Assembly: GCA_030373505.1 (NCBI GenBank)
Contig: JAUCYS010000012.1
Coordinates: forward strand, 43,178 to 107,177
DNA: 64,000 nt
Direction: 5' to 3'
Origin: Parasphingorhabdus sp.
GTDB taxonomy: Bacteria; Pseudomonadota; Alphaproteobacteria; Sphingomonadales; Sphingomonadaceae
Part shown: piece by piece, positions 32,683-42,421 of the stretch
Position numbering within the stretch: position 1 is the first letter of the stretch
Layout of the letters: every line of letters starts with the position of its first letter
Notes under the pieces: model-generated
What the model was told of the DNA's origin: nothing
Databases searched by the model: none
Seen by the model: only the letters and a program-made list of their open reading frames with translations
Made by a program: the position numbers and the translations under genes

Positions 32683-33426
32683 CTATTTCGCCAGCTTCAC
32701 GATCGCCCGCGGGCTGCCGTCGGGACCGCTCTTGCCATCGACCTGCCAGCGCATGGTCTTGGTCGCACCATCGAGAGTCAGGCCATCCTCGCTATTATTG
32801 CCCAGAACCTCACCGTCGGTGACGATGGTGAACGTCCCGTCGATCGGCTGCATCTTTGGTTTGTCAGCCTCGCCGCCCATCGGCATTGGCCCCATCGCGC
32901 CCGCCAGACCGCCCGGACCGGCCATCGCTGGAGTCAGCACTTCCAGCTCGCCGCCACTGCGCCGGATGATCTGGACGAACGGAAATTGCATGGTCGCGCC
33001 GGGAATGGTCGGAAAAGCGAACATCTGGTCGAACCGGCCGCTGACCGCATATTCCACCTCGAACAGATTGTCGCCCATATATTCGACCTTGTTCCAGCCG
33101 TCATATTTGGCGAGCTGTTCGGCGAATTTTCTCATGCCTTCATCATCGCCCGGCACCGCTCCGCCGAACATCGCGCTCAGGGCACTGTTTCTCTGTGTGT
33201 CATTCGCCGCGTCGCCGCTGTCGGCCTCGTCCCCGGCCAAGCCGGATGGCGAGGACATCGGATTGTCATCGCCTTCGGCCATTTGCATCTGGCCGGCATA
33301 GGTAAAGCTGTAGGTTCCGTCGTTCATCAGCCGCAATTGCGATTCAAACTTTCCCGGAATCAGCAGGCAGCCTGCCAGCAGCATTGGCGTGACCAGTGCC
33401 AGCGCCCATTTCCAATAGATTCCCAC
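32683..33426 (-). CDS. Lipoprotein of unknown function coupled to rlmB
   Basis: A 247-residue lipoprotein: a short N-terminus, membrane segment and lipobox LLAGC. I place the start at GTG 33426, 2 nt after the rlmB stop, with a G-rich site (GGGGGG at 33434-33439) inside rlmB; the longer frame upstream overlaps rlmB and is not protein-like. The body (SQLRLMNDGTYSFTYAGQM, later FEVEYAVSGRFDQMFAFP and KTMRWQVDGKSG) suggests a beta-rich domain and includes Met- and Gly-rich segments. I do not recognise the family. Cotranscription with rlmB is likely; no functional link is evident. Confidence 0.78.
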   Translation of the reverse strand: MGIYWKWALALVTPMLLAGCLLIPGKFESQLRLMNDGTYSFTYAGQMQMAEGDDNPMSSPSGLAGDEADSGDAANDTQRNSALSAMFGGAVPGDDEGMRKFAEQLAKYDGWNKVEYMGDNLFEVEYAVSGRFDQMFAFPTIPGATMQFPFVQIIRRSGGELEVLTPAMAGPGGLAGAMGPMPMGGEADKPKMQPIDGTFTIVTDGEVLGNNSEDGLTLDGATKTMRWQVDGKSGPDGSPRAIVKLAK

Positions 33427-33428
33427 GG

Positions 33429-34175
33429 CTATTCCCCCCGTTTTCTGGTATACTCCGCATATAGGGCAATCGCAGCGGCATTGGAAACATTCAGGCTTTC
33501 CATCCGCGGGCTCATCGGCAGGCGGGCCAGCGCGTCGCAATGGGCGGAAACATTCTGCCGCAGCCCTTCGCCTTCCGCCCCCATGACCAGCGCCAGCTTG
33601 CCGGTGCCCATCGCGCCTTCCAGTTCATCGCTGGCATCGCCGTCCAGTCCGATCCGCCAATAGCCGGCCTCGGCAATTTCATCGAGTGCGCGCGACAGGT
33701 TGACCACCCGGACCCAGGGCACGATTTCCAGCGCGCCCGAGGCGGACTTGGCCAGCACGCCGGACTCCGGCGGTGCATGGCGGTCCTGGGTGATGATCGC
33801 GGCGGCATCAAAGGCAGCGGCGGAGCGCAGGATCGCGCCGACATTATGCGGGTCGGTGACCTGGTCGAGCAGCAGCAGCGGCCGGTCAGACTGTTGCTCC
33901 AGGATCTCGCCGAGCCAGATATCGGGCAGGGGATCAACATCGGCGACCATGCCCTGATGCGGTGCGTCGCGCGGAATGACCCGGCCAAGATCGGCGACAT
34001 CGCTGATCACGACGGCGATATCCGACGGAATTTCAAGCGTTGCCAGCGCCTCGCGGGTGATCGATATCTTCTTGATCACCCGGTTGGGATTGTCGAGCGC
34101 TGCCTCGATCGCATGTCGGCCCCAGAATTTGAGACCGCCGCCGGTTTTCTTGATGGATTTGTTTTTGCGTGCCAT
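33429..34175 (-). CDS. rlmB: 23S rRNA 2'-O-methyltransferase, RlmB/TrmH (SpoU) family
   Basis: SpoU-class methyltransferase that methylates the ribose of a conserved guanosine in 23S rRNA. In 248 residues it shows the N-terminal substrate-binding domain (FWGRHAIEAAL) and the knotted SAM domain with motif 1 DQVTDPHNVGAILRSAAAF, motif 2 LALVMGAEGEGLR and motif 3 LNVSNAAAIALY. The basic start MARKNKSIKK is typical of alphaproteobacterial members. It lies upstream of and divergent from tRNA-Tyr, a common arrangement. RlmB is the best call, though other SpoU enzymes look alike. Confidence 0.88.
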   Translation of the reverse strand: MARKNKSIKKTGGGLKFWGRHAIEAALDNPNRVIKKISITREALATLEIPSDIAVVISDVADLGRVIPRDAPHQGMVADVDPLPDIWLGEILEQQSDRPLLLLDQVTDPHNVGAILRSAAAFDAAAIITQDRHAPPESGVLAKSASGALEIVPWVRVVNLSRALDEIAEAGYWRIGLDGDASDELEGAMGTGKLALVMGAEGEGLRQNVSAHCDALARLPMSPRMESLNVSNAAAIALYAEYTRKRGE

Positions 34176-34310
34176 TTTCCCCCTCTAGCCGCTATGCCAC
34201 CCGCGGACAGCCCTTTTTTTCAATCAATTTGCAAGGGCGGCATTGACAGTTTGCCCTGCCTTCGTCATTGAGCCGCTCTTGTCGCCGATGGCGGCCTTGG
34301 ATACCCGGAT

Positions 34311-34396
34311 GGACAGGTGGCCGAGTGGTTAAAGGCAGCAGACTGTAAATCTGCCCGCGTAAGCGTACATAGGTTCGAATCCTATCCTGTCCACCA
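34311..34396 (+). tRNA. tRNA-Tyr (anticodon GTA), CCA encoded
   Basis: The acceptor GGACAGG (34311-34317) pairs with CCTGTCC (34386-34392), then discriminator A and encoded CCA. The D arm follows, then an anticodon loop CTGTAAA with GTA at 34345-34347, a long variable arm as expected for a class II tRNA, and a T arm with GGTTCGAATCC. TTGACA at 34243-34248 is a possible -35 but its -10 is weak. No duplicated 3' end was seen nearby, so there is no sign of an integrated element. Confidence 0.98.
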
Positions 34397-34581
34397 TCCC
34401 TCTGGCAAAGCAATTGCCTTCCCCGACATTTTCGCTCGTTGTCAATTAACGGGAACCAAATGATAATCTCGGGGGTATGGCTTCTGACGTTGTGAGCAGG
34501 GTAGATCGGCGCGCTGATCGGTTTGATCCGGCAAACAAGGCATATCATCTTTCAATGCATGCGGGTAGATGCTGGACCAGA

Positions 34582-36783
34582 ATGAATAACGGAACGATTT
34601 TAGGAACTGTCGCAGCAGTTTTTTCGCTGGGCAGTGCCGGGCTGAATCCTGCCTTTGCACAAGATGCAGATGCCGCGCAGACCGCGCAGGACCCCCGTGA
34701 ACCTATTATCGAGGATTCGGAATTTGATGCGACCATTCCGGCGATTGATGACCGTCCGGATGCGGCCATGGGCAGCGTGGCCGACTGGGATGCCGAACAG
34801 CAAAGACTGGAGCGCGAAGCGCGCCAGGAAGATGCCGAGGACGGCGTCGCGGACTTGCCGGAGCTGCAGGATGGTGATCCGCAGGAGTTGATCGCGGACG
34901 CACCGGTCAATGATCCCGAAATCGATGATCCCCTGACACCGATCGACCGGTTTGACGTCGAACCGTTCGATGAGAGCCAATATACCGAAGCCGACGACAG
35001 TGCGCAGACATCGACTCTGCGCTATGACTACCGGATCGACGGCCTGGACTCTCTGGATGACAGTGGCAAATCGCAGATACGCCCGATCAGCGCAGCCGAC
35101 ATCCGCTCGCGATTTGCGGACCTGTCGGCGCTGGAAGACGGCGACGGCAAGGCCGCCAACGGTGCGATGGTCTCCGCACGCCTGGGCGAAGACCAGCAAT
35201 TGCTTCTGGACATCATGTCCGGTCAGGGCTTTTTCGATGCCTCGGTCGATGGCGTGGTCGAACCGCCGCAGGCCGAAGGCGACAAGCTGGTCGTCGTGCT
35301 CAAGGTTACACCTGGCCAGCGCTACGATTTTGGTACGATCATGTTCGATGCCGGCCCGGTGGTTCCGGCAGATCTGATCGAGAAGAATTTTGTCCCGGCA
35401 ACGGGCGAACCGATCGTTGCCGAGCGGGTTCTTGCGGCCGAGGCCAATATCGCCGTTGTCCTGCCGCAGGAAGGCTATCCCTTTGCCCAGACCGGGCAGC
35501 GCGATATTCTGCTCGACCCCGAAACCGGCACCGGCGATTATACGCTGCCGGTCGAAACCGGGCCGCGCAGCAGCTATGGCGATATTGTCACCACCGGCAC
35601 CACTGCCTTTGATGCGGATCATATCAAGGTGCTGACCCGCTTTGAAAAAGGCGAGCTGTATGACAGCCGGATGGTCGATGATCTGCGCAAGGCTCTGGTC
35701 GCCACCGGCCTGTTCTCGATCGTATCGGTCAAGCCCTCGCCGAGCGGAGAACTGGCGCCGGACGGTACCGAATATGCAACGGTCAATGTCGACCAGGAGG
35801 CGGGCCCGCCCCGCACCCTCGCCGGCAGCGCCGGCTATGGTACCGGGCAGGGTTTTCGCCTGGAAGGCAGCTGGACGCATCGCAACCTGTTCCCGCCGGA
35901 AGGCGCGCTGATCGGCAGCGCGGTTGCCGGAACCCAGGAACAGGGTGCAGCGTTGACCTTCCGCCGCAGCAACGCCGGTCGGCGCGACAGGACTGTGGAG
36001 CTGGGCATATCCGCGCTGCACAGCGATTTCGAAGCCTATGAAGCCTTTACCGGAAAGCTGGCCGGACGGATTTCCTATGACAGCACGCCGATCTGGCAAA
36101 AGCGGCTAACCTACAGCTATGGCTTCGAAATTCTCGGCACCAACGAACAGGATTTCAATTTTGCCACCGGCAGCCGCGACCGGCGCACTTTCTATGTCGC
36201 GGCCCTGCCGGGACAGGTCACTTTTGACACCACCGACAATCTCCTCGACCCCACCGAAGGTTTCCGTTTGTCGGCCAAACTGTCTCCCGAAGCGTCGCTG
36301 GGCAGCGGCGAGCAGTTTTACGGGCGGGGCCTGCTGGAAGGCACGGCTTATTATCAGGTCGGCGACGGCATCATTCTGGCCGGGCGCGCGCGGGTCGGTT
36401 CGATTGCCGGTGCCGATCGCGAATTGATTGCGCCGTCGCGCCGCTATTATGCCGGTGGCGGCGGATCGGTGCGCGGTTTCGGCTATCAGGAACTGGGGCC
36501 GAAAGATCCCGAGGATCGCCCGATTGGCGGACGCAGTCTGGTCGAGGGCGCAGCGGAAATACGCTATCGTTTCGGCGACTATGGTGTCGTCGGCTTCGTC
36601 GATGCGGGGCAGGTCTATACCAGCTCGACGCCGGGATTTGACAATTTGCGCTACGGCGTCGGCCTTGGCGGGCGCTTTTATACCAATTTCGGTCCGCTCC
36701 GGCTCGACGTGGCAACCCCGATCAACCGCCAGCCCGGCGAATCGCGGGTATCGATATATATCTCGATCGGTCAGGCATTCTGA
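34582..36783 (+). CDS. tamA: TamA-like outer-membrane assembly factor (BamA/Omp85 family)
   Basis: Omp85-family protein, 733 residues from ATG 34582; in-frame starts at 34555 and 34477 exist and no ribosome-binding site decides. A signal peptide ends near PAFAQD. An unusually acidic stretch (residues about 25-140) precedes POTRA-like repeats (about 150-380) and a C-terminal 16-strand barrel with GGGGSVRGFGYQELGP and the terminal Phe. It works with TamB to insert outer-membrane proteins or move lipids across the periplasm. The stop overlaps the tamB ATG by 1 nt, confirming the pair. Confidence 0.9.
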   Translation: MNNGTILGTVAAVFSLGSAGLNPAFAQDADAAQTAQDPREPIIEDSEFDATIPAIDDRPDAAMGSVADWDAEQQRLEREARQEDAEDGVADLPELQDGDPQELIADAPVNDPEIDDPLTPIDRFDVEPFDESQYTEADDSAQTSTLRYDYRIDGLDSLDDSGKSQIRPISAADIRSRFADLSALEDGDGKAANGAMVSARLGEDQQLLLDIMSGQGFFDASVDGVVEPPQAEGDKLVVVLKVTPGQRYDFGTIMFDAGPVVPADLIEKNFVPATGEPIVAERVLAAEANIAVVLPQEGYPFAQTGQRDILLDPETGTGDYTLPVETGPRSSYGDIVTTGTTAFDADHIKVLTRFEKGELYDSRMVDDLRKALVATGLFSIVSVKPSPSGELAPDGTEYATVNVDQEAGPPRTLAGSAGYGTGQGFRLEGSWTHRNLFPPEGALIGSAVAGTQEQGAALTFRRSNAGRRDRTVELGISALHSDFEAYEAFTGKLAGRISYDSTPIWQKRLTYSYGFEILGTNEQDFNFATGSRDRRTFYVAALPGQVTFDTTDNLLDPTEGFRLSAKLSPEASLGSGEQFYGRGLLEGTAYYQVGDGIILAGRARVGSIAGADRELIAPSRRYYAGGGGSVRGFGYQELGPKDPEDRPIGGRSLVEGAAEIRYRFGDYGVVGFVDAGQVYTSSTPGFDNLRYGVGLGGRFYTNFGPLRLDVATPINRQPGESRVSIYISIGQAF

Positions 36784-39700
36784 TGGCGGAGTCCGAAACC
36801 ATGACAGCTGCCCGCTCGCCCGGTTTATGGGAGAATAAATTTGTCATCGGTCTGGGCGCGCTGGTTGCGCTTCTGCTGGTTCTGGTGACAACGGGCTATT
36901 TCTGGCTCGACAGCAGCAGCGGTCACCGCTTCGTTGAAAAGCAGATCGAAGCGTTTCAGCTTGAAAATGGCATGCAGTTCGAAGTCGGCCGGATCGATGG
37001 CTCGATTTATGGCCAGATGAAAATTGTCGATCTCAAAATACGGGATCCCAAAGGCGTTTTCGCAACCGCAGAGACAGTCGAAATGGACTGGCGACCCTTG
37101 GCCTTTATCGGAAGCCATGTAGATATTCGCTCGCTGATCGTGCCCAAGGCGGAATTTCTGCGCATGCCCGAACTTCTGCCCACCCCGTCCGAAGGGCCCC
37201 TGCTGCCCGATCTCGATATCGATATCGGGAAACTGGAAATCGGTGAACTTGATATTGCCAAGGCCGTCACCGGCGAAAGGCATTTGGTCAGCATAGCTAC
37301 GGATGTGAAAATAGCGGACGCCCGGGCGATATTGAACGGCAATTTGCGAGCGATTGTCGCGCCCGATGTGGCTGGTGGCGACCGGCTTGCCTTCAAGATC
37401 AATGCTGTTCCTGATCAGAATATTCTCGCCATAGCATTGGATCTGGATGCGCCCGCCAACGGGCTGATCGCCGGGCTGTCGGGGACCGCGCAGCCGATGA
37501 CCCTGTCGCTGGACGGCAAGGGTGACTGGACGAAATGGGACGGAGCGCTCACCGGCAAAAGCGGCGAAGAAATGCTGGCCGACGTGGCAATCGCGGCCCG
37601 CAACGGCACTTTCACGGTGCGCGGCGATGCGCGGCCCGGACTGTTTCTGTCCGGCCCGAGCCGCAATATGCTGGAACCTGTCACCAATATCGACTTTACC
37701 GCTGCGGGCGCAGAGCGAAAATTCAATATCAGGGGCCAGGTGGGAAGTGACAATTTCGCGCTGGCGACCAAAGGCCTTGTCGATCTCGGCAACAACAGCA
37801 TGCGCGATCTCTCCGTCGACTTTCGCTTGCTCAAGCCATCGGTCATCGCCACCAATCTCAGCGGTGCGGGCATTGCCGCGAACGTGGTTTTGAACGGCAA
37901 ATTCGCATCTCCGACGATCGAATATGCGCTGAACGCGGCGCGCATCGGCTTTGACGAGACCAGCGTGATCGGCCTGCGGGCCAGCGGCCGGGCAGAAATG
38001 GACGAGGAGCAATGGCGGATCCCGCTACAGGCGCGAGCGCAGCGGATCGCGGGCCTGAATGAGGGCATCGGGTCCTTGCTGACCAATGTGCGGCTCGACG
38101 GTGATTTCGCCTTCGCCGATGGCCGGCTATTGTCCGATAATCTCAAGATCAATTCCGACCGGATTGATGCCACCGCAGTGGTCCTCGCCGATCTGAACGA
38201 AGGAACCTATACTGGCGGACTCAACGGCCGGATCAACGGCTATCGCGTGGAGAGCGTGGGTGTCTTCAATATCGACAGCAACATCGATTTGAAATCCGGC
38301 AGCAACGGAGCATTCGCGCTGACCGGGACGGTTCGCGCCCGTTCCAGCCAGATATTCAACGACGGCGCGCGGGAATTTCTGGGCGGCAACAGCCTGATCG
38401 TCGCCGACATATCCTATGGCAGCAACGGGGTGGCACGGATCAAGAGCCTGAACGTCGCCGCGCCGTCCTTCCGGCTGACCCAGGGCAGCGGCAGCTATGC
38501 TCCGTCTGGCCGTATTGATTTCGCCGCCAAGGGCATGTCCGATCAATATGGTCCGATCGGCGTCAAGGTCGGCGGCACCGTCGCCCGGCCGGTCGCGACG
38601 GTCGCGGCAGCCCGGCCCGGTCTTGGAATTGGCATGGCCAACTTGGTTGCCACCATCCGGGGCAATGCCAAAGGCTATGCCGTGGTCGCCGATGGCGAGA
38701 GTGATTACGGGCCGTTCGACGCTGATGTGGATATTCTGGCCGGTAGCGGGCCGCTGACAGTCGATGTCAATTCCGGAACCCGGTTTGCTGGTGTCGGCCT
38801 GACCGGCCGGATCAGGCAAACTGCGGCAGGGCCGTTCGCCGGACAGCTGGCGGCCAACGGCTCGGGTGTGAACGGCGATGTGATGCTGAGCGACTATAGT
38901 GGCAAGCAACGGGCCGTTATCGACGCAACTGCTGTCGATACGGTCTTGCCGGGACCAGCCGGTCTCGCAATCCAGCGCGCGATCATCGACGCCGACATCA
39001 TTATGTTCGACCAGCCGCAGGTTGTCGCCGATGTCCAGGTCCAGGGCTTGGAAATGCGGGAATTGCAGATCGCGGCCGCGCGAGCGAAAATCGATTATCG
39101 CGGCGGGCAGGGCACGGCGAAGATCATGGCCGAGGGCCGCAACAAATTTCCGTTCCGCTTTGCCGCCAATGCCATTCTTGATCCGAAGCTTTGGCGCGTG
39201 GCGCTTGACGGGCGCGCCAACGGGGTGTCGTTCAAAACCCGTAACGCCGCACGGATCATTCCCGATAATAACCAGTATAAATTGCTTCCGACCACCATCG
39301 ATCTTTCGAAGGGCAGCATCCAGCTGGCAGGCGATTATGGACGCGGACTGAATATCCAGAGCCGGCTGCAGGATGTCAATCTGGCGCTGATCAATCCGAT
39401 GATGCCAGGGCTTGGGCTTGGCGGAACGGCCACCGGCAGCCTTGATTTTACACAAAGCTCGCCGGCTGCGTTCCCGGAAGCGGACGCCCGGCTGCGGATC
39501 GACGATTTTACCCGTACCAGCCTGGCCTCGGTCTCGCAGCCCGTCGATCTCCATCTGGTTGGACGGTTGCTGCCCGATGGAGGCAATGCGCGTGCCATCG
39601 TTCGCCGCCGGGGAGCGGCCATCGGACGGATGCAGGTCAATCTGACCCCGCTGCCGCCCGGCGCTGGCACCTGGACCACTAGACTGCTTGCCGCCCCCTT

Positions 39701-40997
39701 GTCCGGCGGTATCCGCTACAATGGCCCGGCCAGCACGCTGTTCTCTCTCGCTGCCTTGCCGGATCAGGATTTGAAGGGCGCCATCGGTGTGGCGGCTGAT
39801 TTCTCGGGCCGGGTCCAGAAACCGGTACTGACCGGCGTCGTTCGGGCCAATAACCTGATCTATGAAAATAACACCTACGGCACGCGTCTGACCAATATGA
39901 AAATACGGGGCGAGTTTACCAATGACCGGCTGGAAGTCACCGAACTTACGGCCAATGCCGGCGACGGTACGATCCGTGGTGAAGGCTTTGTCTCGCTCAG
40001 CTCCGACAAGGGCTATCCGCTCCAGTTGGCTCTCAATCTTGACAATGCGACCCTCGCGAAGGGGCATGACCTGGCCGCGTCGGCAACCGGCGATATCCAG
40101 CTGGTCAACAGTGCGACAACGCCCGCGACCATTCGCGGCCGCATTCGTCTCCCGGAAACGCGCTATAAAATTGTCTATGAAGGTTCGACCAAGGTTGCGA
40201 CATTGACCGGCGTTCGGCGCAAGCCCGCTCTCGGCCGCAAGAAGATTACCGGCGATGCCGATCCGATCAGAGGAGTGCCGAGCAACTGGAAGCTGGATAT
40301 TGATCTCGTCGCTGACAATCAAATCTATGTCAGCGGCATGGGCCTCGATTCCGAATGGTCCGCCGATATCAAGATACGCGGGACGACGGGCGCGCCGATA
40401 TTGACCGGCGGAATCGACCTGATCCGGGGAACGCTGGGTTTCGCCGGGCGGTCGTTTGATCTGCAGTCCGGGCGTCTGCGCTTCGACGGCAACTCGATGA
40501 CCAACCCGACATTGCGGCTCGTGGCCAGCGGCGAGGCGGATGACGTCAATATCAATGTCAATATCACTGGCAGCGCGGAGAATCCCGAAATTGCATTCAG
40601 CTCCACGCCCAGTCTGCCGCAGGACGAGATCATGGCGCGGATCCTGTTCGGCAACTCGATCGGCGAACTTACCCCGATCCAGGCCGTACAGCTGGCCTCG
40701 TCTCTCAACGGTCTGCGCGGCGGCGGCGGGGGGCTCAATCCTCTTGGCGTGCTCCAGTCATCCGTCGGCATCGATCGTCTCCGGATACTGGGGGCCGACA
40801 AGGATACCGGGCGGGGCACCTCAATCGCCGCCGGTCAATATATTTCCAATGATGTCTATGTGGAAATTGTCACCGATGCCCGCGGCTATACGGCAACCCA
40901 GATCGAAATCAGCCTGACCCCGGCCTTGTCTGTGCTGAGTTCGGTGGGCAGCTTCGGCGGCTCGAACGTGAATGTGCGCTACCGGAAAGATTATTGA
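36783..40997 (+). CDS. tamB: TamB-like inner-membrane translocation/assembly protein
   Basis: A 1404-residue AsmA/TamB-type protein spanning the periplasm. One N-terminal membrane helix (about residues 20-42) is followed by a very long beta-rich groove and the DUF490 domain at the C-terminus (about 1030-1400), with IRGTTGAPILTGGIDLIRGTL, FDGNSMTNPTLRLVASG and LPQDEIMARILFGNSIGELTPIQ. It partners TamA for outer-membrane protein assembly and, as recently shown for AsmA-like proteins, phospholipid transport. It is coupled to tamA upstream and to a small lipoprotein downstream by overlapping stop and start codons. Confidence 0.93.
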   Translation: MAESETMTAARSPGLWENKFVIGLGALVALLLVLVTTGYFWLDSSSGHRFVEKQIEAFQLENGMQFEVGRIDGSIYGQMKIVDLKIRDPKGVFATAETVEMDWRPLAFIGSHVDIRSLIVPKAEFLRMPELLPTPSEGPLLPDLDIDIGKLEIGELDIAKAVTGERHLVSIATDVKIADARAILNGNLRAIVAPDVAGGDRLAFKINAVPDQNILAIALDLDAPANGLIAGLSGTAQPMTLSLDGKGDWTKWDGALTGKSGEEMLADVAIAARNGTFTVRGDARPGLFLSGPSRNMLEPVTNIDFTAAGAERKFNIRGQVGSDNFALATKGLVDLGNNSMRDLSVDFRLLKPSVIATNLSGAGIAANVVLNGKFASPTIEYALNAARIGFDETSVIGLRASGRAEMDEEQWRIPLQARAQRIAGLNEGIGSLLTNVRLDGDFAFADGRLLSDNLKINSDRIDATAVVLADLNEGTYTGGLNGRINGYRVESVGVFNIDSNIDLKSGSNGAFALTGTVRARSSQIFNDGAREFLGGNSLIVADISYGSNGVARIKSLNVAAPSFRLTQGSGSYAPSGRIDFAAKGMSDQYGPIGVKVGGTVARPVATVAAARPGLGIGMANLVATIRGNAKGYAVVADGESDYGPFDADVDILAGSGPLTVDVNSGTRFAGVGLTGRIRQTAAGPFAGQLAANGSGVNGDVMLSDYSGKQRAVIDATAVDTVLPGPAGLAIQRAIIDADIIMFDQPQVVADVQVQGLEMRELQIAAARAKIDYRGGQGTAKIMAEGRNKFPFRFAANAILDPKLWRVALDGRANGVSFKTRNAARIIPDNNQYKLLPTTIDLSKGSIQLAGDYGRGLNIQSRLQDVNLALINPMMPGLGLGGTATGSLDFTQSSPAAFPEADARLRIDDFTRTSLASVSQPVDLHLVGRLLPDGGNARAIVRRRGAAIGRMQVNLTPLPPGAGTWTTRLLAAPLSGGIRYNGPASTLFSLAALPDQDLKGAIGVAADFSGRVQKPVLTGVVRANNLIYENNTYGTRLTNMKIRGEFTNDRLEVTELTANAGDGTIRGEGFVSLSSDKGYPLQLALNLDNATLAKGHDLAASATGDIQLVNSATTPATIRGRIRLPETRYKIVYEGSTKVATLTGVRRKPALGRKKITGDADPIRGVPSNWKLDIDLVADNQIYVSGMGLDSEWSADIKIRGTTGAPILTGGIDLIRGTLGFAGRSFDLQSGRLRFDGNSMTNPTLRLVASGEADDVNINVNITGSAENPEIAFSSTPSLPQDEIMARILFGNSIGELTPIQAVQLASSLNGLRGGGGGLNPLGVLQSSVGIDRLRILGADKDTGRGTSIAAGQYISNDVYVEIVTDARGYTATQIEISLTPALSVLSSVGSFGGSNVNVRYRKDY

Positions 40998-41233
40998 TGC
41001 GCTTGCGGACCATTGTCTTGACAGTCTCCCTGTTCTCGCTCGGCGGATGCGAGAAGGATTTTGATGAAAAATATCAGGATAATCTCGAGAAACTGAACGA
41101 AGCGGCCAGCGAGATCGAAGCTGGCGTCGACCAGAAATTGTCCGAAGGGCGCGAAGCGGACAAGATCATGCAATCCGCGATAGAGGACGAGCATTTGGCC
41201 GAAACCAGTGAAAAAACCGCCAATGACCGCTGA
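40997..41233 (+). CDS. Small lipoprotein of the tamAB operon
   Basis: A 78-residue protein with a signal ending in the lipobox SLGGC, so a lipid-anchored mature peptide of about 60 residues. The rest is highly charged and helical (KDFDEKYQDNLEKLNEAASE), probably a short coiled coil. Its ATG overlaps the tamB stop by 1 nt (TGATG), and its 3' end overlaps the YihY gene, so all are coupled. I know of no named family. A role with TamA/TamB in the envelope is inferred from coupling. Confidence 0.78.
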   Translation: MRLRTIVLTVSLFSLGGCEKDFDEKYQDNLEKLNEAASEIEAGVDQKLSEGREADKIMQSAIEDEHLAETSEKTANDR

Positions 41234-42314
41234 ATCCAGTCACCAACCGCAGCATGATGAAGATCGTGAACTGGATGATATCGAGGCCGCTACGCCAGGG
41301 GCCAGCGCCCGTACGCCGCTGCATTTTCCGCCCAGGGCATGGTGGGCGGTGCTCAAGCGCCTCTATGTGATGAACGACTTTCACAATCTGCCGTTGCTCG
41401 CCGCCGGGGTTGCGTTTTTCGCCTTTCTTGCCTTTGTCCCGCTGATCGCTGTGATCGCGCTGCTCTACGGGCTGATCGGTGATCCCAACACGGTTGCCGC
41501 CAGTATCGAGCAGGTGTCCGGCATCCTGCCCGACGCCGTGCTGACCATTTTGCGGGAACAGTTGCTGTCGATTGTCAGCACCAGCAAGGCTGCGAAGGGA
41601 TTCGGCCTTGCCCTGGCGCTGCTGGTCTCAACCTATGGCGCCATGCGGGCGGCCAACGCGATGATGAAGGCGCTGAATATCATCTACGAGGAGCATGAAT
41701 CGCGCAATATATTCATGACCACCTGGGTCGGCGCGCAAATTACGATCGGCATGGCGGTCGTCGCCATTATCGGCCTGTCGGCGATCTCTGTCTTCACCTA
41801 TATCAGCAACTTCCTGCAGGGCTATCTCGGCGACAATGTGCTGATATTCCTGAAAATCATAACCTGGATCACGGCAGGATTTCTGGTCAGCCTGACCTTT
41901 GGCCTGTTCTTTCGCTATGCTCCCGACCGTCGTCCGGCGAAATGGCGCTGGCTGTCGCTCGGATCGGTTGTGGCGACCGTGTTATGGCTCGGGATCACCA
42001 TCGGCTTTGGCTATTATGCCGCCAATGTCAGTGATTATAACGCGACTTACGGATCCCTGGCCGCAGTGGTGATTTTCCTGATGTGGCTGTTTCTGTCGGC
42101 TTATTCGGTGCTGATCGGGGCTGAAATAAACGCCGAAACCGAGCGGCAGACCTTTCAGGATTCGACCCTGGGGGCAGACCGGCCGATTGGCCAGCGGGGT
42201 GCGGTAATGGCGGATACCGTGCTGCTCGACGAAGCGAGCCGGAAAATTCTCGAAAAAAAGCAACGCAGACGCGCCGACCGGCTTGCACGAAAAGCTGCAG
42301 AAGGCGACCGTTAG
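41223..42314 (+). CDS. YihY/BrkB family inner-membrane protein
   Basis: Integral membrane protein of 363 residues with six predicted helices. MNDFHNLPLLAAGVAFFAFLAFVPLIAV, STYGAMRAANAMMKALNIIYE, SLTFGLFFRYAPDR and YNATYGSLAAVVIFLMWLFLSAYSVLIGAE fragments match the YihY/BrkB family, once mis-named ribonuclease BN. A basic cytoplasmic tail (KKQRRRADRLARK) ends it. Start uncertain: ATG 41223 or GTG 41208, both overlapping the lipoprotein gene. Function of the family is unsettled; its place at the end of the tam operon suggests envelope work. Confidence 0.88.
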   Translation: MTAESSHQPQHDEDRELDDIEAATPGASARTPLHFPPRAWWAVLKRLYVMNDFHNLPLLAAGVAFFAFLAFVPLIAVIALLYGLIGDPNTVAASIEQVSGILPDAVLTILREQLLSIVSTSKAAKGFGLALALLVSTYGAMRAANAMMKALNIIYEEHESRNIFMTTWVGAQITIGMAVVAIIGLSAISVFTYISNFLQGYLGDNVLIFLKIITWITAGFLVSLTFGLFFRYAPDRRPAKWRWLSLGSVVATVLWLGITIGFGYYAANVSDYNATYGSLAAVVIFLMWLFLSAYSVLIGAEINAETERQTFQDSTLGADRPIGQRGAVMADTVLLDEASRKILEKKQRRRADRLARKAAEGDR

Positions 42315-42421
42315 CCTCGGTTTGCCAGGCGGACTCCGCGACCGGCTTTCTTTTATTCCCGTCACTGGCTTCTCAACTTAGCCATCTTGACGCGCCGCGG
42401 GGCTTGATCCATGCGCTGCCG

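Noticed and set aside
32326..33663. Plus-strand frame of 445 codons starting within the dispersed repeat
   Set aside because: It runs through non-coding repeats and then antisense to the lipoprotein and rlmB genes; not conserved in repeat copy B.
34311..34396. tRNA-Tyr as an integration site for a mobile element
   Set aside because: No duplicated tRNA 3' end, integrase or foreign gene block was seen on either side; the neighbours are core genes.
38127..40322. Minus-strand frame of 731 codons opposite tamB
   Set aside because: Shadow of the tamB reading frame, no recognisable motifs.
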